This document shows positions 26,926 to 36,082 of a stretch of DNA of 64,000 nt, one piece after another. Position numbers and translations under genes: made by a program. The DNA is taken from contig NZ_JALAGU010000055.1 in NCBI RefSeq assembly GCF_022712275.1, positions 40,978 through 104,977 on the forward strand, written 5' to 3'. The stretch is from Corynebacterium sp. GTDB taxonomy: Bacteria; Actinomycetota; Actinomycetes; Mycobacteriales; Mycobacteriaceae. The notes under the pieces were generated by a model. The model had not been told where the DNA came from and searched no databases. It saw only the letters and a list, made by a program, of their open reading frames with translations. The stretch's first letter is position 1. Each line of letters opens with the position of its first letter.

Positions 26926-27741
26926 ATGTTGATTCTCCTTCCTCCGTCCGAGACAAAGGCCGACGGAGGCACCGGTCCCGCGCTGGACCTCGACACTCTG
27001 TCCTTCCCCACTCTCACCCCGGTCCGCTCGGAGATCCTCGACGATCTCTCATCCCTCGATGAGGACGCCGCGTTGCAGGTCCTGGGCATTTCTGAGGCGC
27101 TGCGTGGGGAGGCTGTGGCCAACCGTGAGCTGCGCACCGCCGCGACGATGCCGGCGCTGGAGCGCTACACCGGGGTCCTCTACGATGCCCTGGACGCGGC
27201 GTCCCTCACGGACAAGGACGCGGACGCCAGGTCCCGGCTGGCCGTCGGATCTGCCCTGTTCGGGGTGGTCCGCGCCGACGACCTCATCCCCCACTACCGG
27301 TTGTCCTCGGGCACGAAGCTGCCGGTGCAGAACGCCGGGCGGGGCACAGGGTCCGCGGTGCTCACCGCGGTACCGACGCTGAAGAAGCGGTGGGGACGCC
27401 TGATCACCGAGGCCCTGCAGTGTACCCCGGACGGCTCCGGGGACGGTGTGATCGTCGATCTGCGCTCCGGCGGCTACCAGGGACTCGGCAAGGTGCCGGC
27501 GGCGGTGACGGTGCGGGTCGAATCGGTGCGCCCGGACGGCAGCCGCAAGGTCGTCAGCCACTTCAACAAGCACTACAAAGGCGTCCTGGCCCGGGTGCTG
27601 GCCACCGCCGGTGCAGATGCCGATGCCGCCCGCACAGCCGCTGACGTCGCCGCGATCGCCGAGTCTGCGGGGATGACCGTCGAGACCAACGAGGCGGTCG
27701 GCGGCAAGGCCCCCAAGGACACCCTGACGCTGGTGGTGTGA
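26926..27741 (+). CDS. yaaA: Peroxide stress protein YaaA
   Basis: A 271-residue member of the YaaA/DUF328 family, linked in E. coli to limiting free iron and DNA damage under hydrogen peroxide. The start MLILLPPSETKADGG at 26926 carries the family's N-terminal PPSETK motif. LSSGTKLPVQ and VIVDLRSGGYQGL are further family segments. A GTG three codons upstream is possible. The gap to proS is too short for more than a compact divergent promoter. Confidence 0.88.
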   Translation: MLILLPPSETKADGGTGPALDLDTLSFPTLTPVRSEILDDLSSLDEDAALQVLGISEALRGEAVANRELRTAATMPALERYTGVLYDALDAASLTDKDADARSRLAVGSALFGVVRADDLIPHYRLSSGTKLPVQNAGRGTGSAVLTAVPTLKKRWGRLITEALQCTPDGSGDGVIVDLRSGGYQGLGKVPAAVTVRVESVRPDGSRKVVSHFNKHYKGVLARVLATAGADADAARTAADVAAIAESAGMTVETNEAVGGKAPKDTLTLVV

Positions 27742-27810
27742 TGCCGAGGCGGCCGAAGGTCACCGAATCTCGGACTATCGGAGTCTCTGACTGCGTCGAC
27801 CACACCCGTT

Positions 27811-27869
27811 CTATCGTTTTATCGGATTCTCGGAACTCGCGAAGACTATCGGTTTATCGTTTTATCTGG
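27811..27869. repeat. Iteron-like 8-base repeats (YTATCGKT type)
   Basis: Two clusters of three units with exact 8-base period lie upstream of the ATPase gene: CTATCGTT-TTATCGGA-TTCTCGGA (27811-27834) and CTATCGGT-TTATCGTT-TTATCTGG (27846-27869). A further CTATCGG lies at 27775-27781. They are AT-richer than the surroundings and end 12 bases before the GTG at 27882, so they could be binding sites for the ATPase itself or another regulator. Confidence 0.65.
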
Positions 27870-27881
27870 CAGTCTGACGGT

Positions 27882-29012
27882 GTGAGCGCAACAGTCCCCA
27901 ATCCCTTCAGTCCGACTTTCGGAGCGTCGCCCCGCCACTGGGCCGGACGACGCATCATCCTCGATGACTTCACCCGGGCATTGGAGAGCGGCCCGGGTTC
28001 CCCCACCCGCAGCATGGTCATCAGTGGTGCCCGAGGGATCGGAAAGACCGCCCTCCTCACAGAACTCGAGGACATCGCCGCCACCCGCGGGTGGATAGTG
28101 CTGCGAGCCTCCGGCAGAGACAACCCGGTCGCCGATCTCACGGACACCGTGATCCCCGGCAAGATCCTGGAGCTCGATCCGCCGTCACGCCGTAAGGTCT
28201 CCGGCGTGAGCATTGCCGGACTGGGATCGGTGAGCACATCGACATCCGACCCCCTCCAGCCGGTTCCGACCATCAACACACGGCTACGCGAGCTTCTCGC
28301 ACTACTGGAGGGCACAGGCGTCCTCATCACGGTCGACGAGATCCAGGACGCTGATGCGGAGGACATCACCCGGCTGGCCGTCGCCTACCAGGATCTCGTC
28401 CGTGACCGCATGGAGGTCTCCCTGGTCGTCGCCGGACTGCCGTTCGGCACCGACCGACTCCTCAATCTGCCCGGGACGACGTTCCTCCGTCGGGCCGAAC
28501 GGTATGACCTGGGGCCACTGACCGATGAGGACGCAGGAGACGTCATCCGGCACACCACAGACGGGTCCGGTATCGAGTTCACTCCCGAGGCGGTCGAGAC
28601 AGCCGTCGACATCGCCGAGGGTTATCCGTACCTCGTCCAGCTCATCGGTTACCTCTGCTGGGAAACCGCACAGCGGAAGGAGCGGACTGTCATCGAAGCC
28701 GCGGACGTTGACAGGGAGCGGAGCGAAGCCGTCCAGTCCATGGGTGCCCAGGTCCACTTCATCTCCCTCAAGGAGGTTCCGGCGGGCCAACGCCGCTATC
28801 TCTCGGCGATGGCAGAACTCGGCGACGGGCCACAGTCCACCGCAGATGTCGCCGAAGCGCTCGGGAAAACCGCGGGTTCCACCTCGGACGTCCGCGCCCG
28901 GCTCATCGAACGCGACCTCATCCAGCCCGCAGGGCGCGGCAAGGTCGAATTCACGCTCCCCCACCTCGGTGAATGGCTCCGCGGACCGGGTACTGTCCGC
29001 CGGGTGCAGTAG
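27882..29012 (+). CDS. AAA-type ATP-binding protein with C-terminal winged helix
   Basis: A 376-residue STAND/Orc1-Cdc6-like ATPase. The Walker A motif is GARGIGKT (residues 49-56), Walker B is VLITVDEIQ (about 147-155), and a sensor-like region LVVAGLPFG follows. The C-terminal 65 residues (AMAELGDGPQSTADVAEALGK and onward to VEFTLPHLGEWLRG) look like a winged helix for DNA binding. GTG at 27882 is preferred over the earlier in-frame start at 27738, because the sequence between is AT-rich and repetitive. The role is unknown. It converges on cobA. Confidence 0.75.
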   Translation: MSATVPNPFSPTFGASPRHWAGRRIILDDFTRALESGPGSPTRSMVISGARGIGKTALLTELEDIAATRGWIVLRASGRDNPVADLTDTVIPGKILELDPPSRRKVSGVSIAGLGSVSTSTSDPLQPVPTINTRLRELLALLEGTGVLITVDEIQDADAEDITRLAVAYQDLVRDRMEVSLVVAGLPFGTDRLLNLPGTTFLRRAERYDLGPLTDEDAGDVIRHTTDGSGIEFTPEAVETAVDIAEGYPYLVQLIGYLCWETAQRKERTVIEAADVDRERSEAVQSMGAQVHFISLKEVPAGQRRYLSAMAELGDGPQSTADVAEALGKTAGSTSDVRARLIERDLIQPAGRGKVEFTLPHLGEWLRGPGTVRRVQ

Positions 29013-29029
29013 ATCCCCGCTGCGGTGAC

Positions 29030-30037
29030 CTACCCCAGCTCGGCGATGTGCCCCGCGGCGTCCCCGATGACGATGACGGCGGGATGACCGAGGCCCTCCC
29101 GCTCAATGGTCTCGCCGAGGGTCGCCAGCGTCGCGGCGGTGACCCGCTGGCCGGGCATGGAGGCGTTCTCCACGACGACCGCCGGGGTGGCGGCGTCCCG
29201 CCCCTGGGCGATGAGCTCCGCGGCGATCGCGCCGGCGTTCTTCACCGCCATGATGAGCACGAGGGTGCCGGTCATACCGGCCAGTGCGGTCCAGTCCACC
29301 AGTGACTTCGACGAGTCCGGCGGCACATGTCCGGAGACCAGCGTCAGGTCATGGTTGAGCCCGCGGTGGGTCAGCGAGATCCCCGCCACCGCAGGTCCTG
29401 CGGTCATCGAGGTCACCCCGGGAATGACCTGGACCGGAATGCCGGCAGCCGTGCAGGCCTCGATCTCCTCGTAACCGCGGCCGAAGATGAACGGATCACC
29501 ACCCTTGAGCCGCACGACCTTCTTCCCCTCGCTCGCCCGCTCGACCATGAGTTCGTTGATCCGCTCCTGGGCGACCTGGCGGGAGTACGGGATCTTCGCG
29601 ACGTCGATGAGTTCGGCACCGCGGGCTGCGGCGTCCTCGGCGAGATCCACCGGGCCGAGATGGTCGGTGAGGATGACGTCAGCCTCGGCCAGTGCCTTCG
29701 CCCCGGCCACCGTGATCAGCTCCGGATCGCCCGGTCCACCACCGACGAGGACGACCTCGCCGACAGTGGATGATGAAGTGGCGTCGGGGGTGGCGTCCTT
29801 CCTCTCCTCCCGGGGGCGCCGGTCGTCGACGGGGATACCGTTACGGTGCGCCCACGCCAGCGCCTCGTCGGCAGCCGTGGTCTCCGTACCCGCGGGAATG
29901 CGGACCAGGCCGATCCGCGTGGCGACATCCCCCCACCCCACAGGCACGGCCCCCTGCTCGCGCAGCAGCTCGGCGGCGATATCCGCCTCCGGCCCGTCGA
30001 CCACCAGCACCGGTACCCCGGTCAGTACAAGACTCAT
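29030..30037 (-). CDS. cobA: Uroporphyrinogen-III C-methyltransferase
   Basis: SUMT transfers two methyl groups from S-adenosylmethionine to uroporphyrinogen III, giving precorrin-2 for siroheme or cobalamin. The C-terminal 240 residues are a canonical methyltransferase with VGGGPGDPELITVAGAK, RLKGGDPFIFGRGYEE and PGVTSMTAGPAVAGISLTHR. The first 90 residues resemble the dehydrogenase/ferrochelatase part of CysG but look reduced (VLVVDGPEADIAAELLREQGAV). This fused form is usual in corynebacteria. The start chosen is MSLVLTGVPVLVVD at 30037. Confidence 0.92.
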   Translation of the reverse strand: MSLVLTGVPVLVVDGPEADIAAELLREQGAVPVGWGDVATRIGLVRIPAGTETTAADEALAWAHRNGIPVDDRRPREERKDATPDATSSSTVGEVVLVGGGPGDPELITVAGAKALAEADVILTDHLGPVDLAEDAAARGAELIDVAKIPYSRQVAQERINELMVERASEGKKVVRLKGGDPFIFGRGYEEIEACTAAGIPVQVIPGVTSMTAGPAVAGISLTHRGLNHDLTLVSGHVPPDSSKSLVDWTALAGMTGTLVLIMAVKNAGAIAAELIAQGRDAATPAVVVENASMPGQRVTAATLATLGETIEREGLGHPAVIVIGDAAGHIAELG

Positions 30038-30064
30038 AGCCACCGAGTCTAGTGCCCGCACATC

Positions 30065-30116
30065 AACGACCCGGCAGGGTGGTCTGAGAATCCTCAGACC
30101 ACCCTGCCGGGTCGTT
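30065..30116. terminator. 24-base perfect hairpin downstream of mqo
   Basis: Arms 30065-30088 (beginning AACGACCCGGCAGG) and 30093-30116 pair perfectly around a four-base loop. It lies between the mqo stop and the cobA start, both on the minus strand, and probably ends mqo transcription, although no clear U-tract follows. Confidence 0.65.
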
Positions 30117-30136
30117 GTCAGTGCACGGCCGGACGC

Positions 30137-31636
30137 CTAGGCCAGCTTCAGGGCCTTCTGGCTACGCTCCCACTGCTCGTTGTACAGAGCGTTGTCGTCG
30201 GAGAGCTTGCTGCCGTAGGACGGGACCATGTCCTTGAGCTTCGGGGTCCACTCGTCCATCTTGTCGGAGAAGCAGGCCTGCAGGACCTCGAACATCGCCG
30301 ACGGGGCGATGGAGGCTCCCGGGGACGCACCCATCAGGCCGGCAATGGAACCGTCGGCGGAGTTGATCAGCGCGGTACCGAACTCGAGGGAACCGAACTT
30401 CGGGGCCTTGGCCGGCTTGATGACCTGGACGCGCTGACCGGCGGTCACGAGCTCCCAGTCCTCGTCGCGGGCGTCGGGCATGTACTCACGCAGCGATTCG
30501 ACACGGGCAGCCTGGTTCTTCAGCACCTCGGTGACGAGGTACTTGGTCAGACCGAACTCCTGGGCGGCGACACCCAGGTAGGACGGGATGTTGCCCGGGC
30601 GCAGGGACTTGAACAGGTCCAGGTAGGAACCCTGCTTGAGGAACTTCGGGGTCCAGCCGGCGTACGGGCCGAACAGCAGGCCCTTCTTGCCGTCGATGAC
30701 GCGGGTGTCCAGGTGCGGGACGGACATCGGCGGGGCGCCGACGGCGGCCTTGCCGTAGACCTTCGCGGCGTGCTGGTCGACGAGCTCCTGGTTGGTGCAG
30801 CGCAGCCACTGGCCGGAGACCGGGAAGCCGGCGTAGCCCTTGATCTCGGAGATGCCCGACTTCTGCAGCAGCGGCAGGGCCATTCCGCCGGCACCGACGA
30901 AGACGAACTTCGCGTGCACGGTGGTGGTGTCGCCGTTGTGCAGGTTCTTGACGGTCAGCTTCCAGCCGTTGCCCTCGCGGGTGATGTCGGTGGTCTGCGA
31001 GCCGTAACGGACCTCGACACCCTGGGCGGTGACCGCGTCCAGGTACTGGCGGGTCAGGGCACCGTAGTTGATGTCGGTACCGGCGTCGATCCAGGACAGG
31101 CCGACACCCTCGGAGTAGTCGCGACCCTTGTCCATCAGCGGGACCTTGGAGGCGAAGACCTCAGGATCGTCGGTGTAGTGCATGTCCGGGAAGAGCGGGT
31201 TGTCCTTCAGGGCCTCGTAGCGGGCCTTGATGTACGCGACATCCTTGGCACCGTGACCGAAGGACATGTGCGGGGTGGGGTTGATCCACTCGCTCGGGTC
31301 ACCCAGGGTGCCGTTCTCGACGAGGTAGGACCAGAACTGGCGGGAGACCTGGAACTTCTCGTTGATGTTGACGGCCTTGGTGATGTCCACCTTGCCGTTG
31401 ACCTCGGGGGTGTAGTTCAGCTCGCACAGCGCGGAGTGGCCCGTACCGGCGTTGTTCCACGGGTCCGAGGACTCGGAGGCCGGGATGTCCTGGCGCTCGA
31501 TGATGAGCTGGCTCCAGTCGGGCTGGAGCTCACGGAGCATCACGGAGAGAGTCGTCGAGATGACGCCGGCGCCGACAAGGGCGACGTCGACGCGGTCATT
31601 CTGGGAGGGTGACACGTTTAGCACAATCCTTTTCAT
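30137..31636 (-). CDS. mqo: Malate:quinone oxidoreductase
   Basis: Mqo is the membrane-associated FAD enzyme that oxidises malate to oxaloacetate and feeds electrons to menaquinone; it is the main malate oxidiser of corynebacteria. The protein has 499 residues from ATG at 31636, or 492 from GTG at 31615. It shows VDVALVGAGVISTTLSVMLREL, SSDPWNNAGTGHSALCELNYTPE, the VFVGAGGMALPLLQ region and LMGASPGASIAPSAM. These match C. glutamicum Mqo closely from memory. It is divergent from an alpha/beta hydrolase and followed by a strong hairpin. Confidence 0.96.
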   Translation of the reverse strand: MKRIVLNVSPSQNDRVDVALVGAGVISTTLSVMLRELQPDWSQLIIERQDIPASESSDPWNNAGTGHSALCELNYTPEVNGKVDITKAVNINEKFQVSRQFWSYLVENGTLGDPSEWINPTPHMSFGHGAKDVAYIKARYEALKDNPLFPDMHYTDDPEVFASKVPLMDKGRDYSEGVGLSWIDAGTDINYGALTRQYLDAVTAQGVEVRYGSQTTDITREGNGWKLTVKNLHNGDTTTVHAKFVFVGAGGMALPLLQKSGISEIKGYAGFPVSGQWLRCTNQELVDQHAAKVYGKAAVGAPPMSVPHLDTRVIDGKKGLLFGPYAGWTPKFLKQGSYLDLFKSLRPGNIPSYLGVAAQEFGLTKYLVTEVLKNQAARVESLREYMPDARDEDWELVTAGQRVQVIKPAKAPKFGSLEFGTALINSADGSIAGLMGASPGASIAPSAMFEVLQACFSDKMDEWTPKLKDMVPSYGSKLSDDNALYNEQWERSQKALKLA

Positions 31637-31785
31637 CGCTGCTGTTCCGCCGTCGCGACCGGCCGGGCGGCACCGTTGTACGGTGTGCGACCGGAGAGGT
31701 CGGGGCGTCCACAATCAGGTAATGGTACGCGGTGACGTGCCATGTTCACCATCGGGGCCCGTTCTGCCGGGTAGCATGACCGCCT

Positions 31786-32886
31786 GTGACTCATCTCAAT
31801 CTTGCCTCCGTACTGTCCCAACCAATGGGAACAAGTATCCATGACCTGGACTTTGTGCCCGACCTTCTGGGTGAGGGATACGAGCAGACGACCGTCGAAC
31901 TCGGCGACGACCCGGACGGCGAGGCACCGGGTACACCCGTGGTGACCACGCTGGTGCGCTACCGGCCTTCCGGGGAGGACGCCGGGTCAGACGCCGCCTA
32001 TGCTGGGCGCCCCGCCATGCTCCTCGTCCACGGCATGACCGACTTCTTCTTCCAGACCCACGTCGCCGAGCACTTCGACGCCCTGGGGTACGCCGTCTAC
32101 GGCATCGACCTCCGCAAGTGCGGACGCTCCCACCGCGCCGGCCAGACCTGGCACCATGTCACCTCGCAGGCGATCTACGACGAGGACCTCTCCGTCGCCC
32201 TGTCCCTGCTCGGTGCGGGACACCCCTCGGTCGTCCCGGTAGGCCACTCCACCGGCGGTCTGGACGTCACCATGTTCGTCGCCCGCCTCCACGCCGCCGC
32301 CCGGCGCGGTGATGCGGCCCGCGGCGTCCTCCACGGTGTGATTGACGCGGTCGTGCTGAACAGTCCGTGGCTGGACCTCCAGTTCGACGGGTTCACCAAC
32401 TTCGTCATCCGGCAGGTGTTCCCGAAGGTCGCGAAGGTGGCGCCGGCATGGCACGTGCCCGGGGGCATCAACCCGACCTACGGGCGGACGCTGCACGCCG
32501 AGGAGTTCGGCGAGTGGGACTACGACCGCGAGTACAAGCCGCTGCTCCCCCGCCCGAAACAGGTCAGTTGGCTGGTGGGTGTGTCCCGTGAGATCGACAA
32601 ACTGCACACCGGCCGGTTCTCCACCGGTGTGCCGACTCTTCTGCTGTGCTCGGACGCCGACAGCCCGGGCCGCAGCATCAAGGGCACCGACGGGGTGGAG
32701 GTTCCGGAGGAGATCGCCTTCCTCACCGACACGATCCTCAAGCCCTCACAGATGCGGGACGCCGCCCACCTGGTCGACCCGGACTGTGTGGTCGTCACGG
32801 TGCCCGGCGCGATGCACGACGTCTTCCTCTCCCGACCGGAGGTCCGCGAGACCGCCTTCGAGGCAGTGGACGCCTTCCTGGGCTGA
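31786..32886 (+). CDS. Alpha/beta hydrolase
   Basis: A 366-residue serine hydrolase of the alpha/beta fold (lysophospholipase type). The oxyanion segment is LLVHGMTDFFFQTH, the nucleophile elbow is PVGHSTGGLD, and the catalytic histidine is probably in PGAMHDVFLS; an acidic residue lies in LLCSDADSPG. No signal peptide is seen, so it should be cytoplasmic. The substrate is unknown. A GTG at 31786 is used. It lies between divergent mqo and mtr, an order also seen in other corynebacteria. Confidence 0.85.
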   Translation: MTHLNLASVLSQPMGTSIHDLDFVPDLLGEGYEQTTVELGDDPDGEAPGTPVVTTLVRYRPSGEDAGSDAAYAGRPAMLLVHGMTDFFFQTHVAEHFDALGYAVYGIDLRKCGRSHRAGQTWHHVTSQAIYDEDLSVALSLLGAGHPSVVPVGHSTGGLDVTMFVARLHAAARRGDAARGVLHGVIDAVVLNSPWLDLQFDGFTNFVIRQVFPKVAKVAPAWHVPGGINPTYGRTLHAEEFGEWDYDREYKPLLPRPKQVSWLVGVSREIDKLHTGRFSTGVPTLLLCSDADSPGRSIKGTDGVEVPEEIAFLTDTILKPSQMRDAAHLVDPDCVVVTVPGAMHDVFLSRPEVRETAFEAVDAFLG

Positions 32887-33138
32887 GGCGGTCACCCTTC
32901 TCCCCTGTCTTGCCTGTTCCCAGCTCCCTGTTTCCAGCTCCCGCCCTCTCGCCGGAATCGCTCACCACAGCGTCAGCGCCTCAGGGCCGCGACGCTGCCA
33001 CATGTCGGCATCCCTTCCGGCAGTCCGGCATCTCTTCGCGTCGGCTGAGCGGTCCGAGGCGACAGGGAGAGATGCCGCTGTGCAGGTTCCACTGCCGGAG
33101 GTCACCGGCCGAGCCTGTAGATCACTACGATCGTGCCC

Positions 33139-34626
33139 ATGGCAGATATCGCGGCAGACAGCGCAGAGCACGCAGAACACGCAGAACACGCAGAACACTA
33201 CGACCTGATCATCGTCGGCACCGGCTCGGGCAACTCCATCCCCGAGGAACTCAACGACCGGAAGATCGCCATCGTCGAGAAGGGCATCTTCGGCGGCACC
33301 TGCATCAACGTCGGGTGTATCCCCACGAAGATGTACGTCTACACCGCCGATGTCGCCCGTGAGCTCTCCGAGGCGTCCCGCTACGGACTCTCCCCGGTCA
33401 ACCCCGGCACCGGTGAGCCGGTCGACCAGCCGCAGTGGCGCATCGACTGGGACGGTCTCAAAGAGCGCGTCTTCGGCCGTCGTATCGACCCGATCTCCCG
33501 TGGCGGTGAGGAGTACCGGCGCGGCGACGAGACCCCGAACATCACCTTGTACTCCGACGTCGCCCGGTTCACCGGCGACCGCACGATGCAGATCGGCACC
33601 GGGGAGAACGGGGACGCCACCATCACCGTCACCGCCGACCAGATCATCCTCGCCACCGGTACACGCACCTGGGTGCCGGACGTCATCGCGGAGTCCGGTG
33701 TGCGCTACCGCACCAATGTCGACGTGATGCGGATGGAGCAGCTGCCGCGCACCATGGTCATCCTCGGCGGCAGCATCATCGCCACCGAGTTCGCGCACGT
33801 CTTCTCCTCCCTGGGAGTGGAGGTGTTCGTCATCAACCGGTCGAATACGTTGCTGCGGAAGTTCGATGAGACGGTGAGCGGCCGCTTCACCGAGGTCGCG
33901 GGTACGCAGTGGACGAACCTGCTGGGTCGCACCGTCACCGCCGCCCGCGAGCACGGCGGTCTGGTCACCGTCACCCTCGACGACGGACGCGAAATCGACT
34001 GCGACGAGCTGCTGCTGGCCCAGGGCCGAGTCCCGAACTCCGATCTGCTGGACTGCGCGGCCGGCGGGGTGGAGCTCGATGGCGACGGCAAGATCATCGT
34101 CGACGACTTCGGCCGCACCTCCGCTGACGGGGTCTGGGCCCTGGGCGACGCCATCGCCGGCCCGGAGCTCAAGCATGTGGCGAACCAGGAGGCCAGGGCG
34201 GTGTTCCACAACGTGGCCTCCTCCGATGAGTTCGACCTGGAGCCGCTCAAGCACGACAACGTCCCCGGCGGTATCTTCAGCCACCCGCAGATCGGCTATG
34301 TCGGCATGACCGAGACCGAGGCCCGCGCGTGGGCCGAGGAGAACGACCGCACGATCACCGTGAAGGTGCAGGAGTACTCGGATGTCGCCTACGGCTGGGC
34401 GATGGAGGACACCACCGGGTTCTGCAAGCTCATCGCGGACGCCGGATCGCGTCGTCTACTCGGTGCGCACATCATGGGCCCGCAGGCCGCGACGCTGATC
34501 CAGCTGCTCGTCACCGCGATCGAGTTCGACCTGGATCTGGTGGACTTCGCCCGCAAGCAGTACTGGCCGCACCCGTCCCTGTCCGAGCTGGTGGAGAACG
34601 CCCTGCTCGGCCTCGAGTTCGAGTAG
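33139..34626 (+). CDS. mtr: Mycothione reductase
   Basis: Mycothione reductase, the NADPH/FAD enzyme that restores mycothiol from its disulfide; it is specific to actinobacteria. The redox centre is GGTCINVGCIPTK with Cys55 and Cys60 counted from ATG at 33139 (495 residues). Further segments are LATGTRTWVPDV, LGGSIIATEFAHVFSSLGVEV and WALGDAIAGPELKHVANQEA, with a C-terminal dimerisation domain containing HIMGPQAATLIQLL and QYWPHPSLSELVENALLGL. The N-terminus is odd: four AEH triplets at residues 9-20, encoded by a 9-base repeat. A GTG two codons upstream is possible. Confidence 0.94.
   Translation: MADIAADSAEHAEHAEHAEHYDLIIVGTGSGNSIPEELNDRKIAIVEKGIFGGTCINVGCIPTKMYVYTADVARELSEASRYGLSPVNPGTGEPVDQPQWRIDWDGLKERVFGRRIDPISRGGEEYRRGDETPNITLYSDVARFTGDRTMQIGTGENGDATITVTADQIILATGTRTWVPDVIAESGVRYRTNVDVMRMEQLPRTMVILGGSIIATEFAHVFSSLGVEVFVINRSNTLLRKFDETVSGRFTEVAGTQWTNLLGRTVTAAREHGGLVTVTLDDGREIDCDELLLAQGRVPNSDLLDCAAGGVELDGDGKIIVDDFGRTSADGVWALGDAIAGPELKHVANQEARAVFHNVASSDEFDLEPLKHDNVPGGIFSHPQIGYVGMTETEARAWAEENDRTITVKVQEYSDVAYGWAMEDTTGFCKLIADAGSRRLLGAHIMGPQAATLIQLLVTAIEFDLDLVDFARKQYWPHPSLSELVENALLGLEFE
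33163..33198. repeat. 9-base tandem repeat encoding (Ala-Glu-His)x4
   Basis: Four copies of GCAGARCAC (the last three identical) give AEHAEHAEHAEH at the N-terminus of mycothione reductase, before its FAD domain. The period preserves the frame, so copy number could vary without destroying the enzyme. Confidence 0.9.
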
Positions 34627-34635
34627 GTCACGGCG

Positions 34636-35571
34636 ATGGGCGGCAACGACGGAAGCAACGGGTACAGCGTGGTGACGGGGGCGGCGTCCGGCATCGGTCG
34701 GGAGGTCGCCCGCACCCTGGCCGGTGAGGGGCGACGACTCGCGCTCACCGACCGGGACGAGGAGGGGTTGGCGTCACTGCGCACAGAGCTGGAGGACGCC
34801 ACCCCCGGCTCGGTCGTGGACGTGAGCGCCCTGGATGTCACCGACCATGAGGCGGTGTCCTCCTGGGGTGCTGCTCTGGTGGACGCACACGGCGCACCGG
34901 AGGAGGTCTTCCACGTCGCCGGCATCGCGATCTGGGGTGATCCGACCACGCTGCCACACGACAAGTGGACGAAGGTCATCGACGTCAACCTCATCGGCAC
35001 GGTGAACGTGGTCGAGTCGCTGGTGCCTCCGATGTCTACGGCGCCGGCGCTGACAGGTCGGGAAGGACGCCGCCTCTTCGGGCTGCTGCCTGGCCGGAAA
35101 CGCTCACGGCACCTGTGCTGTGTGTCCTCGGCCGCCGGGTTCCTGGGCCTGCCGTGGCACGGTGCCTATGCGGCGTCGAAGGGTGGAGTGCTGGGGCTGT
35201 GCGAGGTGCTGCGGTTCGACCTGGCGTCCTCCGGGATCGCCGTGCACTGTGCCGTGCCGGGTGCGGTGGACACTCCCCTGGTCCGTACCATCGACATCGA
35301 CGGGGTCGACCAGTCGAAGCCGCGGGTGTTGAAGGCGAAGGGCCTGTTCCAGGGCATCGCGGTGACACCTGAGGAGGCGGCGTCCTCGATCGTCGGTGGT
35401 GTGCGCAAAGGCCGCTACCTGCTGTACACCAGCCCGGACATCCGGGTGGGACGCTGGGCACAGGTGAACATGCCGTGGGCGTACCGCGGGGTCATGCGGC
35501 TGTTGAACCGCGGGCTGCGGTGGGCGGCGAAGGACACGCCGGGGACCGGGGCGCCCGGTAGTCCCGGTTGA
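34636..35571 (+). CDS. Short-chain dehydrogenase/reductase
   Basis: A 311-residue SDR with the cofactor motif TGAASGIGREVA, the NAG-like HVAGIAIWG segment and the active-site YAASKGG with an upstream serine in CVSSAAGFLG. The C-terminal part, RKGRYLLYTSPDIRVGRWAQ, is typical of classical SDRs acting on lipophilic substrates. The start at 34636 is nine bases after the mtr stop, so the two may be cotranscribed. The substrate is unknown. Confidence 0.88.
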   Translation: MGGNDGSNGYSVVTGAASGIGREVARTLAGEGRRLALTDRDEEGLASLRTELEDATPGSVVDVSALDVTDHEAVSSWGAALVDAHGAPEEVFHVAGIAIWGDPTTLPHDKWTKVIDVNLIGTVNVVESLVPPMSTAPALTGREGRRLFGLLPGRKRSRHLCCVSSAAGFLGLPWHGAYAASKGGVLGLCEVLRFDLASSGIAVHCAVPGAVDTPLVRTIDIDGVDQSKPRVLKAKGLFQGIAVTPEEAASSIVGGVRKGRYLLYTSPDIRVGRWAQVNMPWAYRGVMRLLNRGLRWAAKDTPGTGAPGSPG

Positions 35572-35688
35572 GAGGAGCTGTGTTGACCACCTGGTTGGCC
35601 GGGATGAGCGACACGGGCGGACACAGTCGCGGGGTGCCGTCTGCTGGCTTGTCCCTGTCCTCGGCCCCATCCTGTGGTGGGCGTCGGG

Positions 35689-36082
35689 TCAGCGCCGGAG
35701 ATTTTCGAGGGCCTCGTCCGAGTGGGAATTCGTCCTGCCGTCCGGCGCCCCCATGTACTGCTGGAGGGACAGTCGCTCAACTGCGTCGACGTCACCCGTC
35801 ACCATGGTGTCGACCGCCTGCTCCACCCTTTCGTCTGACATCCCGCTGCTCTCCGGGAACTCCGGAAGTTCTTTCATCTCCATTCCCGCATCTCCATTCC
35901 CGGGCCAGCGAACCCGGCGGCAGGACGCTGATCGTCGGAACCCCTGCTGGTCCGTCGGCTGTGTTCCCCCTCCATCGTGCTTTCCCCGACTCCGACTCTC
36001 CTCCGGAGCACCCGGTGAGTATCAGGACCGCGAAGGTGGCGACCACCAGTGTGGTCATTGCGCGCGTATGCGTGAACCCCAT
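35689..36082 (-). pseudogene. Small lipoprotein broken by a frameshift
   Basis: From ATG at 36082 the minus strand encodes MGFTHTRAMTTLVVATF followed by AVLILTGCSGGES, a clear lipoprotein signal with lipobox LTGC. After about 65 residues (near PPGSLAREWR) the frame loses its codon bias. The coding character moves one base to a frame reading MEMKELPEFPESSGMSDERV, which ends at 35689. A 14-base tandem duplication lies at the switch. Either one gene is frameshifted or two very short genes overlap. The Asp/Glu-rich second part (ERLSLQQYMGAPDGR) is not recognised. Confidence 0.5.
35875..35902. repeat. 14-base tandem duplication in the broken lipoprotein
   Basis: CATCTCCATTCCCG occurs twice head to tail, exactly where the minus-strand reading frame changes. 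Fourteen is not a multiple of three, although removing one copy alone does not restore the frame, so another indel is also needed. Confidence 0.85.

Noticed and set aside
27738..27881. Longer N-terminus for the AAA ATPase starting at 27738
   Set aside because: The added 48 residues are encoded by AT-rich, 8-base repeated DNA without codon bias, and homology starts near GTG 27882.
30065..30116. Long perfect hairpin as the inverted end of a mobile element
   Set aside because: It is a single compact hairpin with a four-base loop just after mqo, with no transposase or second end, so termination is the simpler reading.
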